A stretch of 38,679 nucleotides of DNA, taken from the NCBI GenBank assembly GCA_011524855.1, contig WTJK01000057.1:1-38679 (forward strand), in the 5' to 3' direction. The notes under the pieces are model-generated. The model saw only the letters and a list, made by a program, of their open reading frames with translations, was not told where the DNA came from and made no database searches. This document shows, piece after piece, positions 8,782 to 16,676 of the stretch; position 1 is the stretch's first letter, and every line of letters begins with the position of its first letter. Made by a program: the position numbers and the translations under genes. The DNA is from Methanobacteriota archaeon (GTDB lineage: Archaea > Thermoplasmatota > Poseidoniia > Poseidoniales > Poseidoniaceae).

Positions 8782-11175
8782 TCAGCTGCCGCACATCAGG
8801 CAGTCGTCGGGACTGTCAAGACTGCAAGCGATGGCTTCGAGGCTGTCGACGTCCTCGGCGCGCTCGGCGAGGCCGCTCACGGTCTGGTCGTCCTTGACCT
8901 TCGATTCAAGCGTGAACTGAATGGCATCAGCAGCAGCCTTGGTGCGGAGGTAGTACATCCCCGTCTTGAGGCCTTGGCGCCAGCCGTAGAAGTGCATCGA
9001 CGTGACCTTGGCGGGGTTCGCATCCACCATGTGGATGTTCAGAGATTGGCTTTGGTCGATGTAGGCACCTCGGTCGGCAGCCATGTCCAGCACGCGCTTT
9101 TGCTTGATTTCCCACGTGGTCTTGTACATCTCGCGGATGTGCTCTGGGATGGTGTCAATGGCTTGAATGGACCCTTTGTGACGGAGGATATCGTCCTTCA
9201 TGGCCAAACTCCACAAGTCCAGCTCAATGAGATCCTTCACCAGGTGCTTGTTCAACACCACGAACTCACCGGACAGGGTTCGTCGCACGTAGAGGTTGGA
9301 GGTGAAGGCTTCGAAGCACTCGTTGTTCCCGAGAATCTGGGAGGTCGAGGCGGTGGGCATGGGGGCGAGCAGCAGCGAATTGCGCATGCCGTGTTCCATG
9401 ATGTCAGCCTTCAGGCTGTCCCAGTCCCATCGGCCGCTGTGCTCGTTCATGCCCCACAGATCGAACTGGAGCAGACCTTGGCTTGCAGGCGAACCCTGGA
9501 AGGTGGAGTAGGCACCTTCGGCGATGGCAGCGTCCTTGGAGGCCGTGCAGGCTGCGAAGTAAATCGTCTCAAAGATGTCCTTGTTCAGCGTGCGTGCGGC
9601 GTCGCTCTCAAACGCCATGTTGAGCATGGCGAAGGTGTCAGCCAGCCCCTGGACGCCGAGGCCAATGGGGCGGTGTCGCATGTTCGAGTTGCGCGCCTCC
9701 TCCACCGGGTAATAATTGACGTCAATGACACGGTTCAGGTTGCCGGTGGCGTGGTAGGTGACGTCGAAGAGTTTCTGGTGGTCGAATTCCCCCGCCTCGT
9801 GGTTGACAAACTTGGGCAGTGCGATCGACGCCAAGTTGCACACAGCCACTTCGTCCTTGGACGTGTATTCCATGATCTCCGTACAAAGGTTCGACGAACG
9901 AATCGTCCCCAGGTTCTTCTGATTGGACTTCTCGTTCGCGGCGTCCTTGTAGAGCATGTACGGGGTGCCGGTTTCAATTTGAGCCTCGACGATCTTGTCC
10001 CACACGGTACGTGCGGGCAGGGTTTCACGGGCAAGACCACGGCGTTCAAAGTCTTCGTACATGGCCTTGAACTCGGCACCGTACACGTCCTGAAGACCAG
10101 GGCACTCGTTGGGGCAAAAGAACGACCAGTCGGCGTTTTGCTCCACGCGCTCCATGAACAAGTCGGGCGTCCACATGGCGTAGAAGAGGTCGCGAGCACG
10201 CATCTCCTCCTTGCCGTGATTCTTCTTCAAGTCCAAGAACGCCAGAACATCGGGGTGCCAGGGTTCGAGGTAGACAGCGATGGATCCTTTGCGCTTGCCA
10301 CCGCCTTGGTCAACGTAGCGAGCCGTGTCGTTGAAGACGCGCAGCATGGGCACGATGCCGTTGGAGGTGCCGTTGGTCCCCTTGATGTAGGAGCCCTTGG
10401 AGCGCACGTGGTGGATGGACAGACCGATGCCACCGGCCGACTTGGAAATCATGGCGCACTGTTTGAGGGTGTCGTAAATCCCGTCCAACGAATCGTCCTG
10501 CATGGTCAACAAGAAGCAAGACGACATTTGGGGCATGGGGGTGCCCGAATTGAACAGCGTTGGGGTGGCGTGGGTGAAGTAGCCCTCGCTCATCAAATCG
10601 TACGTCTCAAGCGCCTTCTCGATGTTGTTGTGGTGAATCCCCACGGCCACACGCATCAGCATGTGCTGGGGACGCTCAGCCACTTCTCCGTTCAATCGAA
10701 GCAGGTACGAGCGCTCCAGGGTCTTGAAGCCAAAATAGTCGTAGTTGTGGTCGCGACGGTAGTCGATGTGGTTGTTGAGCACCTCGGCGTTGGCCATGAT
10801 CACATCGTACACTTCCTCGGAAATGAGGGGGGCATGCTTGTTGGACTCGGGGTCGATGTACTCGCGCAAGTCGGTGATGACGTCAGTGAACACATCCTTC
10901 GTCGATCGGTGGAGATCGTCCACGCAAATACGTGCCGCCAATCGGCTGTAATCAGGGTGATGGGACGCCAACGAGGCAGCGGTCTCGGCAGCGAGCTGGT
11001 CGAGTTCCCGCGTGGTGACACCGTCGTAGAGCCCCTCGATGGTCAACTTCGTCACGTGACCGGGGTCCACCCAGGTGGGGTCCAACCCTTCCGAAAGGGT
11101 CGTCAATTTCTCGTGGATGGCATCGAAACGGACATCTTCCCGTTCCCCTTTTCTGTTCACAACTTGCATGGCCAT
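8782..11175 (-). CDS. nrdA: Class I ribonucleoside-diphosphate reductase, large subunit
   Basis: A 797-aa R1 subunit that reduces ribonucleoside diphosphates. An N-terminal ATP-cone (about 1-95) is followed by the ten-stranded barrel. Visible functional parts are the Cys in PQMSSCFLL, the NLCTE active-site motif, the second redox Cys in [10 protein letters not shown], the radical-transfer tyrosine pair in MYYLRTKA, and the C-terminal shuttle cysteines CLMCGS. The protein ends in [14 protein letters not shown], nearly the C-terminus I recall for eukaryotic RRM1, and the whole sequence reads as eukaryote-like. The frame opens at 11238, but the ATG at 11175 is chosen because AGGAGG lies 8 nt upstream. 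It follows nrdB by 59 nt. Confidence 0.97.
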   Translation of the reverse strand: MAMQVVNRKGEREDVRFDAIHEKLTTLSEGLDPTWVDPGHVTKLTIEGLYDGVTTRELDQLAAETAASLASHHPDYSRLAARICVDDLHRSTKDVFTDVITDLREYIDPESNKHAPLISEEVYDVIMANAEVLNNHIDYRRDHNYDYFGFKTLERSYLLRLNGEVAERPQHMLMRVAVGIHHNNIEKALETYDLMSEGYFTHATPTLFNSGTPMPQMSSCFLLTMQDDSLDGIYDTLKQCAMISKSAGGIGLSIHHVRSKGSYIKGTNGTSNGIVPMLRVFNDTARYVDQGGGKRKGSIAVYLEPWHPDVLAFLDLKKNHGKEEMRARDLFYAMWTPDLFMERVEQNADWSFFCPNECPGLQDVYGAEFKAMYEDFERRGLARETLPARTVWDKIVEAQIETGTPYMLYKDAANEKSNQKNLGTIRSSNLCTEIMEYTSKDEVAVCNLASIALPKFVNHEAGEFDHQKLFDVTYHATGNLNRVIDVNYYPVEEARNSNMRHRPIGLGVQGLADTFAMLNMAFESDAARTLNKDIFETIYFAACTASKDAAIAEGAYSTFQGSPASQGLLQFDLWGMNEHSGRWDWDSLKADIMEHGMRNSLLLAPMPTASTSQILGNNECFEAFTSNLYVRRTLSGEFVVLNKHLVKDLIELDLWSLAMKDDILRHKGSIQAIDTIPEHIREMYKTTWEIKQKRVLDMAADRGAYIDQSQSLNIHMVDANPAKVTSMHFYGWRQGLKTGMYYLRTKAAADAIQFTLESKVKDDQTVSGLAERAEDVDSLEAIACSLDSPDDCLMCGS

Positions 11176-11234
11176 GGGTGGTTCCTCCTGGTGTTCATTT
11201 GAGAGCGCAGTATCTTTCTTTGTTCGCGGACGGT

Positions 11235-12269
11235 TCAAAAGTCTTCGTCAATGGAAAATCGCTGTTGAACGCTTCCCAGCGAAGCGCTGTCCATGACGCC
11301 GGCTTTCTGGTACTCCGCCACGCGCTTCTCGAAGAAGTTGGTCTTGCCTTGCATGGAGATCATTTCCATCCAAGGGAAGGGGTTGGCGGCGTTGTAGATC
11401 TTGGAGCAGTTCAATTGGACGAGCAACCGGTCAGCGACGAACTGAATGTATTGCGTCATGAGTTCAGCGTTCATGCCGATGAGGTTGACAGGGAGCGCTT
11501 TGGTGACGAATTCGATCTCGATTTCAACGGCCTCGGCGATGATGCGGCGAATCACGTTCTCGCCCGCACCGCGCAGGAGCTTGTTGTGCAGCAAGCAAGC
11601 GAAATCGCAGTGCAAACCTTCGTCGCGGGAAATCAATTCGTTGGAGAAGGTCAAACCGGGCATGAGGCCGCGCTTCTTGAGCCAGAAGATGGCACAGAAG
11701 GACCCGGAGAAGAAGATGCCCTCCACCGCTGCGAACGCCACAAGACGCTCGGCGAAGGAGCCCCGCTTGCGGGACAACCACCGCATGGCCCAGTCACCCT
11801 TCTTTTGGACCGACGGCACGGTTTCAAGGGCCTTGAACAGGTGGTCCTTCTCCGCCTCGTCGTCGATGTAGGTGTCGATGAGCAACGAGTAGGTTTCAGC
11901 GTGGATGTTTTCCATCATGATTTGGAACCCGTAGAACGCACGGGCCTCGGGCCAGCACACTTCGTTGGAGAAGTTCATCACGAGGTTTTCGTTCACGATA
12001 CCGTCGCTGGCTGCGAAGAACGCCAGGATGTGCTTGACGAAATGCTGTTCGTCCTTGTTGAGGTTTTTCCAGTCTTTGAGGTCCTCAGCGAGGTCGATCT
12101 CTTCAGCGGTCCAGAACGAGGCTTGCTCCTGCTTGTACATGGCCCAAATGTCGTCGTGTTGAATGGGGAAAAGGACGAACCGGTCAAGGTTTTCCTGGAG
12201 CATGGGTTCCATGTGCTCCTTTGACAAGTCAATGTTCATGCTGTCGTCTTTGCTGTGTTCGATGACCAT
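11235..12269 (-). CDS. nrdB: Class Ia ribonucleotide reductase, small (radical) subunit
   Basis: A 344-aa ferritin-fold R2 subunit that makes the tyrosyl radical. Ligands in order are the Asp in WTAEEIDL, Glu and His in MENIHAETY, Glu in AVEGIFF, and Glu and His in [14 protein letters not shown]. The tyrosine of ENIHAETY occupies the radical position. The C-terminus FSIDEDF matches the R1-docking tail type of eukaryotic R2 (mouse FTLDADF, from memory). An internal ATG at 12239 (MNIDLSKEH) is an alternative start. A TATA-like box at 12327-12333 would give a leader of about 35 nt. It is transcribed before nrdA, opposite to the usual bacterial order. Confidence 0.96.
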   Translation of the reverse strand: MVIEHSKDDSMNIDLSKEHMEPMLQENLDRFVLFPIQHDDIWAMYKQEQASFWTAEEIDLAEDLKDWKNLNKDEQHFVKHILAFFAASDGIVNENLVMNFSNEVCWPEARAFYGFQIMMENIHAETYSLLIDTYIDDEAEKDHLFKALETVPSVQKKGDWAMRWLSRKRGSFAERLVAFAAVEGIFFSGSFCAIFWLKKRGLMPGLTFSNELISRDEGLHCDFACLLHNKLLRGAGENVIRRIIAEAVEIEIEFVTKALPVNLIGMNAELMTQYIQFVADRLLVQLNCSKIYNAANPFPWMEMISMQGKTNFFEKRVAEYQKAGVMDSASLGSVQQRFSIDEDF

Positions 12270-12289
12270 CTCATAACCCCCCGGGATTC

Positions 12290-12333
12290 TCCAACGCGCT
12301 GGAGTTTTCTTGCCCTTCTCGGACGCCTATAAT
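12290..12333 (-). promoter_or_regulatory. nrdB promoter and 5' leader hairpin
   Basis: On the minus strand a TATA-like ATTATAG lies at 12327-12333. Transcription about 26 nt on would start near 12304. The predicted mRNA would then begin with the hairpin CTCCA-GCGCGT-TGGAG (12305-12290). A GGGGGG run lies just before the start codon. Unlike many first genes here, nrdB is therefore not predicted to be leaderless. Confidence 0.45.
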
Positions 12334-12556
12334 CTTGCCCCACTCGGCTCGCACAAAGTGATGTGTTTCATCACCCCCCTGGCACCCCACGGGGTGCTTC
12401 GCAGTGCATCGTTTCCTCGCATCAGAGGGACCTGATATTTTTTCCGAACAAGTTTCTAAATTCATGCCAAAATCACCTTCATTTCCATTGGAGCCCCAAG
12501 TGGACAAAATCTTACATTAGCCGAACCATGAAAAAGGGCTGTTTGGTGAGCATCGT
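12334..12556. other. nrdB-dut intergenic region with a GC palindrome and AT-rich stretch
   Basis: Most of the 287-nt gap between the divergent nrdB and dut genes. It holds a perfect inverted repeat GCACCCC-AC-GGGGTGC at 12382-12397, an AT-rich stretch at 12436-12475 and a TATA-like AAAATCTTACATT (12506-12518) that could drive dut with a short leader. The short frame on the minus strand here (12271-12507) has no convincing protein features. No bacterial NrdR box was recognised. Confidence 0.5.
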
Positions 12557-13009
12557 ATGGAACGCACCCGACTCAACGTTCAGTTCGCCCGGCTTGACGA
12601 GCGCGCCGTGCTGCCGACCCGAGGTTCCGCCGCCGCAGCGGGATGGGACCTGTACGCCATCGAGGACACGGCGGTACCAAAAGGCCGCTCGGTTACCATT
12701 CGCACCGGTTGGGCCTGCGCCATTCCGGTCGGATGGGAAGGTCAACTGCGTTGTCGCTCATCGTTGGGCAAGAAAGGGATGATCATGCCCAACGGCGTCG
12801 GCACCATTGATGCAGACTACCGAGGAGAACTGATGGTCTTGGCCACGTGGATCGGCGAAGGTGACACGTTCCACGTTGCAGCTGGAGAACGCATCGCGCA
12901 GATGCTGTTTGCACCCGTCCCGGACGTCACGCTCGTCGAAACCGAACTGGAAGCCTTGGGCAACACCGAACGTGGAACCGGTGGGTTTGGGTCATCCGGT
13001 CAATTCTGA
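12557..13009 (+). CDS. dut: dUTP diphosphatase (trimeric dUTPase)
   Basis: A 150-aa enzyme that hydrolyses dUTP to dUMP, preventing uracil incorporation and feeding dTMP synthesis. All five trimeric dUTPase motifs are present: AAGWDLYA (27-34), RSSLG (67-71), GTIDADYRGE (82-91) with the catalytic Asp 85, ERIAQMLF (111-118) and the glycine-rich RGTGGFGSSGQF (139-150). GGTGAG lies 6 nt before the ATG. It diverges from nrdBA, and lipB starts 12 nt downstream, so dut and lipB are probably co-transcribed. Confidence 0.96.
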   Translation: MERTRLNVQFARLDERAVLPTRGSAAAAGWDLYAIEDTAVPKGRSVTIRTGWACAIPVGWEGQLRCRSSLGKKGMIMPNGVGTIDADYRGELMVLATWIGEGDTFHVAAGERIAQMLFAPVPDVTLVETELEALGNTERGTGGFGSSGQF

Positions 13010-13021
13010 GGGGGCGCCAAG

Positions 13022-13636
13022 TTGGACGTTCAACGGCTCGGCGTGGTTCCCTACGAGCAAGCCCGGACCATGATGCGTCAGTTGCAGCAAGAGCGCATCC
13101 ATGACCGCATCCCTGACACGCTGCTCCTGCTCGAGCATCCTGAAGTGGTGACGGTAGGTCCACGCGCACGCAAGGACGGTTTGCTTCCACCTCCCGACTA
13201 CCCGGTCGAGCCCGTGGACCGGGGCGGTGGGTTGACCTGGCACGGACCCGGCCAGCTCGTGTGCTACCCTATCGTGAAGTGGGGGGCGCGCCCTGGAGAG
13301 GCATCGGTGGCGGACATCATCAACACCATCGAGGGGTGGGTCATCGAAGCGCTGGCAGTCTTTGGCATCCAAGGGAACCGAGACGAACGCATGCAGGGCG
13401 TGTGGGTGGACGGACGGAAAATTTGCAGCATTGGCCTCTCTTTCCTTCGGTGGACCAGCCGCCACGGGTTCACGGTCAACCTGAACACACCTCCTGGTCG
13501 CGTGGAAGGTGTCGCAGGATGCGGCCTGACGGCCGACACCACGACATCGCTCGCCCAATTGGGCCACCATGTGGACCGTGAAACGTTCGAGCATGCGCTG
13601 CTCGAGGTTGTGGAGCAGCACATGTCTCCAGCGTGA
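13022..13636 (+). CDS. lipB: Lipoyl(octanoyl) transferase
   Basis: A 204-aa LipB that moves octanoate from acyl carrier protein to lipoyl domains. Key parts are RGGGLTWHGPGQ (67-78), the conserved lysine K133 in GRKICSIG and the acyl-carrying cysteine C167 in GVAGCGL. K133 and C167 together mark LipB rather than lipoate ligase. The start is TTG with GAGGGGG upstream; no better in-frame start was found. With lipA (1032) it gives a complete endogenous lipoylation route, although an octanoyl donor (ACP or CoA) is not shown by this window. Confidence 0.95.
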   Translation: MDVQRLGVVPYEQARTMMRQLQQERIHDRIPDTLLLLEHPEVVTVGPRARKDGLLPPPDYPVEPVDRGGGLTWHGPGQLVCYPIVKWGARPGEASVADIINTIEGWVIEALAVFGIQGNRDERMQGVWVDGRKICSIGLSFLRWTSRHGFTVNLNTPPGRVEGVAGCGLTADTTTSLAQLGHHVDRETFEHALLEVVEQHMSPA

Positions 13637-13710
13637 ACACCCCGCAATGAACAGGAAAGAACTCAGGCAGACGAACGAGGCTTGAAGCGTGGACGCTCCC
13701 GCTTTTCGCC

Positions 13711-13923
13711 ATGGGTAGCCTCAAAGCATCCGCACTCAAATTCATTGAATGGTCGTTGTACGGTCACGGCGCCCTGCACTTTGTTGAACTCGGCTTCGCC
13801 CTGTACGAAGAGGCCTACATCACGGCCTCCCTCGCCGGGTTTGGGGCGATGACGATGGTCCTTGGGGCCGTGTTCCTCGGCCGGGACCATCACCACCACG
13901 CACGAAGGCCTGCCTCAACGTGA
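13711..13923 (+). CDS. Small predicted membrane protein, unknown function
   Basis: A 70-aa frame with two hydrophobic stretches (about residues 8-30 and 36-57) and a short His-rich tail (DHHHHARR). It starts at the only in-frame ATG; no ribosome site or clear TATA box was found. It fills the gap between lipB and the convergent thioesterase gene. An antisense frame (13663-13899) covers the same DNA, but its sequence looks like a shadow. The membrane character is the main argument that this frame is real. Confidence 0.45.
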   Translation: MGSLKASALKFIEWSLYGHGALHFVELGFALYEEAYITASLAGFGAMTMVLGAVFLGRDHHHHARRPAST

Positions 13924-14003
13924 ACCGGACACATCAATGCGAGCTGGCATGCAGGTGTGCACGCATCGAATTGCCAAGGCGGGACGATGTCCCAAGTCGA
14001 CCA

Positions 14004-14456
14004 TCATGCTGAGCGGGATTCATCATCCTTTGACCCATCTCGGGGACCCTGAAGAGAAGGTGGCCGACTGGACCAGATGGCCCAGGTTCCCGTGGCGCTG
14101 GCCACCAAACGGTCACCCACTTTGACCTCCCCTGCGAGGTGGGCGACGTGTTTGCCCCGGCGCACCACGCGCCCTTCGGCCACCAGACGTTCCCCTGGTC
14201 GTGCCGCAGCGAGGAAGCTGGTGGACAGTTGCGTGGTCGCACACCACTCCTCCACTTTGAGCGAAGCCACGAGCGCACTGCCAAGCGCAGAGTCCAGCAG
14301 CACCGTGTGCAGACCACCGTGCGCCACACCGCCTTTGTTGAGGTGGTCTTCGGTCACGGTCAGCTCCAATCGGGAAGCGCCCGGCGTCCACAACGTCCGT
14401 TCGATGCCCAGCGCTGCCACGAAGCCGGTGGGCTCGGGAGGGGAGGAAAGCGTCAT
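14004..14456 (-). CDS. PaaI-family hotdog-fold thioesterase
   Basis: A 150-aa single hotdog-domain protein. The motif [16 protein letters not shown] (HGG followed by the catalytic-helix Asp) is the PaaI/YdiI-type thioesterase signature. Such enzymes hydrolyse acyl- or aryl-CoA esters; the substrate here is unknown. Its ATG overlaps the stop of yjbQ by 4 nt (ATGA), so translation is probably coupled. The C-terminus is hydrophilic and poorly conserved in appearance. Confidence 0.88.
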   Translation of the reverse strand: MTLSSPPEPTGFVAALGIERTLWTPGASRLELTVTEDHLNKGGVAHGGLHTVLLDSALGSALVASLKVEEWCATTQLSTSFLAAARPGERLVAEGRVVRRGKHVAHLAGEVKVGDRLVASATGTWAIWSSRPPSLQGPRDGSKDDESRSA

Positions 14457-14920
14457 GAGCCCAGCACCCCCACCACTTTGACAAGGATGCGCTTGTCTCG
14501 CTGACCGTCAAATTCGGCGTAGTGGATCTGCTCCCAGGTGCCCAAATGGAGCCGCCCGTTGCGAACCGGCATGACGACCTGCTGGCCCAACAGCTGCCGC
14601 TTGAGGTGGGCGTCACCGTTGTCCTCACCCGTTCGATGATGGTGGTACTCCTCACCCTCACGGCCGTCACTCCCGTAGAACGGCGCCAGCTTCTCCAGCC
14701 ACGTCATGATGTCGTGGTGCAAGCCGTATTCAAGGTCGTTGACGTAACAGGAGGCGGTGATGTGCATGGGGTTAACAAGCACCAAACCGTCTTGGATACC
14801 GCTTTCGGCAACGATCCGCTCGACGTCGCGCGTGATGCACACGATGGCATACCGCTGCTCGGTGTTGATGTGCATCTCCTCCACATAGGTTGCCGCTTGA
14901 CCGGTGATGAGTTGACCCAT
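14453..14920 (-). CDS. yjbQ: YjbQ/UPF0047 family protein
   Basis: A 155-aa member of the YjbQ family, called secondary thiamine-phosphate synthase enzyme. Visible family traits are [18 protein letters not shown], the central histidine cluster in [18 protein letters not shown], and the C-terminal [20 protein letters not shown]. The frame opens at 14950. The ATG at 14920 (MGQLITGQA) fits the family N-terminus and lies 26 nt after a TATA-like TTGATAGG (14943-14950), so a leaderless start is proposed. It overlaps the thioesterase gene by 4 nt. The true physiological role of the family is unsettled. Confidence 0.88.
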   Translation of the reverse strand: MGQLITGQAATYVEEMHINTEQRYAIVCITRDVERIVAESGIQDGLVLVNPMHITASCYVNDLEYGLHHDIMTWLEKLAPFYGSDGREGEEYHHHRTGEDNGDAHLKRQLLGQQVVMPVRNGRLHLGTWEQIHYAEFDGQRDKRILVKVVGVLGS

Positions 14921-14985
14921 ACGGCGCATGGTGGACCCCCGGCCTATCAACCTCGTGAGGGGGATCGTTGGGCTCCAATCAACCC

Positions 14986-14992
14986 TTTATGA
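14986..14992 (+). promoter_or_regulatory. TATA-like box for the 15015 gene, leaderless start
   Basis: TTTATGA is centred 26 nt before the ATG at 15015, the spacing expected if transcription starts at the start codon. It may also serve yjbQ on the other strand with a short leader. Confidence 0.55.
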
Positions 14993-15014
14993 GCCAACAC
15001 ACGCACCACTTGCC

Positions 15015-15668
15015 ATGAACAAAGGCTTGCTGATGCTGCTCACCCTCGCCGTGTTGAGCACCCCGGCAGCTGCCGAAACCTACACCATCTCTGGCATGGC
15101 AACGTACGGGGATCGCTTGCCCGTCACCCTCCAGTACGTGTATGTGGGATGCCCTCAGGGCGAAATTGACTGCTACGAATTCCGGGGTACCAGCGCCATC
15201 ACCGACGCTTACGGCGAGTACACCCTGACGATGGACATCGACGAGGAGCACGACGGGATGACCATCCATCTGCAGCTGATGGGAGAAAACTTCACGCATC
15301 TCGTGGACGTTGACGCCCACAGAAACGCCACAGCAGGCCACATGACCCAACACCTTCAGCTCGAACAAACCATGGCCTCATCCGGATTCTTCAGCGGGTT
15401 GGGATGTTGCTTGCTCCTGTTCGGGTTGCTGTTCATCTCGGCCGTCATGCGAACGGTGGCGGGACTCGCCACCCCGCAAGGACGAGCTGCCTTCCGGGGA
15501 CAGCGAGAACCCACGCGCTACCCCTGCCCGGTCTGCGACAAGCCCACAGCACAACATCTCCTGGTCAAGCACCTCATTTTTGACCACGACTACGAGCCGG
15601 TTGATGCAGGCGAGACGGCGGGGTTGCTGATGCGAAACGCCTGGATGGACCAGCCCCCTCGGCGGTGA
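15015..15668 (+). CDS. Secreted beta-sandwich / TM / cytoplasmic zinc-finger protein
   Basis: A 217-aa protein of unrecognised family. Residues 1-20 form a signal peptide (MNKGLLMLLTLAVLSTPAAA). Residues 21-118 look like an extracellular carboxypeptidase-regulatory or Ig-like beta domain (TDAYGEYTLTMDI). A transmembrane helix spans about 123-147, and a cytoplasmic tail carries a C2H2-like finger CPVC...H...KHLIFDH (about 176-195). The frame opens upstream at 14928, but the signal peptide and the TATA spacing both pick the ATG at 15015. The stop codon overlaps the start of the deacetylase gene (TGATG), which suggests coupled translation. Signal relay to the deacetylase is speculation. Confidence 0.8.
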   Translation: MNKGLLMLLTLAVLSTPAAAETYTISGMATYGDRLPVTLQYVYVGCPQGEIDCYEFRGTSAITDAYGEYTLTMDIDEEHDGMTIHLQLMGENFTHLVDVDAHRNATAGHMTQHLQLEQTMASSGFFSGLGCCLLLFGLLFISAVMRTVAGLATPQGRAAFRGQREPTRYPCPVCDKPTAQHLLVKHLIFDHDYEPVDAGETAGLLMRNAWMDQPPRR

Positions 15669-16645
15669 TGGACTTGACTGGGCGGCCCTTGCCGTTGTGG
15701 TACCACCCGTTGTACACCGACGGCATCCACCCCGAAGCCCGTTTTCCCCGCACCCGCTACACCCGCCTCCTCGAGCGGCTGAAACCGTTCACGGACGTTG
15801 AAAATCGCTCCTCTCCGGTTCGCCTTGTGTTGAAGACGCCCGAACCCATCGATGAGGCGTCGCTTCGCCTGGCGCACGATCCGACCTACATTGAACGGTT
15901 CATGGTCGGTGAACTCTCCGAGAAAGAGCAGAAACGCATTGGTCTCACCCCGTGGACACCAGCGATGGTGGAGCGGACCCTGCGGCTGATGGGCGGGGCC
16001 CTCGAAGCAACCCAGCACGTGCTTGAGCACGGCGGAATCGCCGCCAACATGGCAGGTGGCACCCATCACGCCCACCGCACCTTTGGTTCGGGGTATTGCA
16101 TCTTCAACGACTTGGCTGTGTGCGCCCTGCACGCACTGAACCATCCCGGTGTGGAGCGTGTGGCGATTCTTGACTTGGACGTTCACCAGGGGGACGGGAC
16201 GGCGTCCATCCTCCAAGACGAGGAGGCCGTGCTGACCGTTTCGGTCCATTGCGCCACCAATTTCCCCTTTCGCAAAACCACGAGTGACCACGATTTGCCC
16301 CTCCCGCCCGACAGTGGTGACCTTGCTTACCTTGAAGCCGTGGAAGAGGCGTTGGACTTGTGCATGAACATCCAACCCGACCTGCTCCTGTTTCAGGCGG
16401 GTGTGGACGCATTGGACAGCGATGCGTTGGGACGGTTGAACGTCACACGTGCAGGCTTGCGTCAACGCAACGACATCGTTTTTCAGCGAGCGGAGAGGGA
16501 GGACGTTCCCGTTGTGGTCTTCATGGGCGGCGGTTACGCCAAGCCAATCGAACGCACGCTCGAAGCCTTCGAGGACGTGTTCACCCAGGCCGCCGCTTGG
16601 CAGCATCATCGGCCAAACACTCGCAACCCTGAGCCCGGTCAATGA
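15668..16645 (+). CDS. Histone-deacetylase-family (AcuC/HDAC) amidohydrolase
   Basis: A 325-aa zinc deacetylase of the arginase/deacetylase fold. The catalytic set is complete: the His pair H133-H134 in GGTHHAHRTFGSG, the zinc ligands D171 and H173 in LDLDVHQGDG, the third ligand D247 in QAGVDALDSD, and the transition-state tyrosine Y290 in MGGGY. Targets could be acetylated proteins, polyamines or acetoin-related compounds; sequence alone does not say. A GTG 3 nt upstream is also possible. The ATG shares its first base with the preceding stop codon. It converges with the lipoprotein gene. Confidence 0.92.
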   Translation: MDLTGRPLPLWYHPLYTDGIHPEARFPRTRYTRLLERLKPFTDVENRSSPVRLVLKTPEPIDEASLRLAHDPTYIERFMVGELSEKEQKRIGLTPWTPAMVERTLRLMGGALEATQHVLEHGGIAANMAGGTHHAHRTFGSGYCIFNDLAVCALHALNHPGVERVAILDLDVHQGDGTASILQDEEAVLTVSVHCATNFPFRKTTSDHDLPLPPDSGDLAYLEAVEEALDLCMNIQPDLLLFQAGVDALDSDALGRLNVTRAGLRQRNDIVFQRAEREDVPVVVFMGGGYAKPIERTLEAFEDVFTQAAAWQHHRPNTRNPEPGQ

Positions 16646-16676
16646 CCCGTTGAGGTGGTGCTGAGAAGGCGTTGGC

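Noticed and set aside
8410-11202. A 930-codon plus-strand open frame opposite nrdA
   Set aside because: It is antisense to the clearly conserved NrdA protein, has no family motif and a low-complexity Val/His/Gly composition. Long shadow frames are expected in GC-rich DNA.
12361-12460. Possible C/D-box small RNA (TGATGA- and CTGA-like boxes on the minus strand)
   Set aside because: Boxes are not in the right order and spacing with a closing stem, so chance matches are likely.
12271-12507. A 78-codon minus-strand frame upstream of nrdB
   Set aside because: It lies over the predicted promoter and hairpins and has no start signal or protein-like features.
13663-13899. A 78-codon minus-strand frame opposite the small membrane ORF, with a basic tail
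   Set aside because: No start signal or known fold; the opposite frame has more protein-like hydrophobic segments, though neither is certain.
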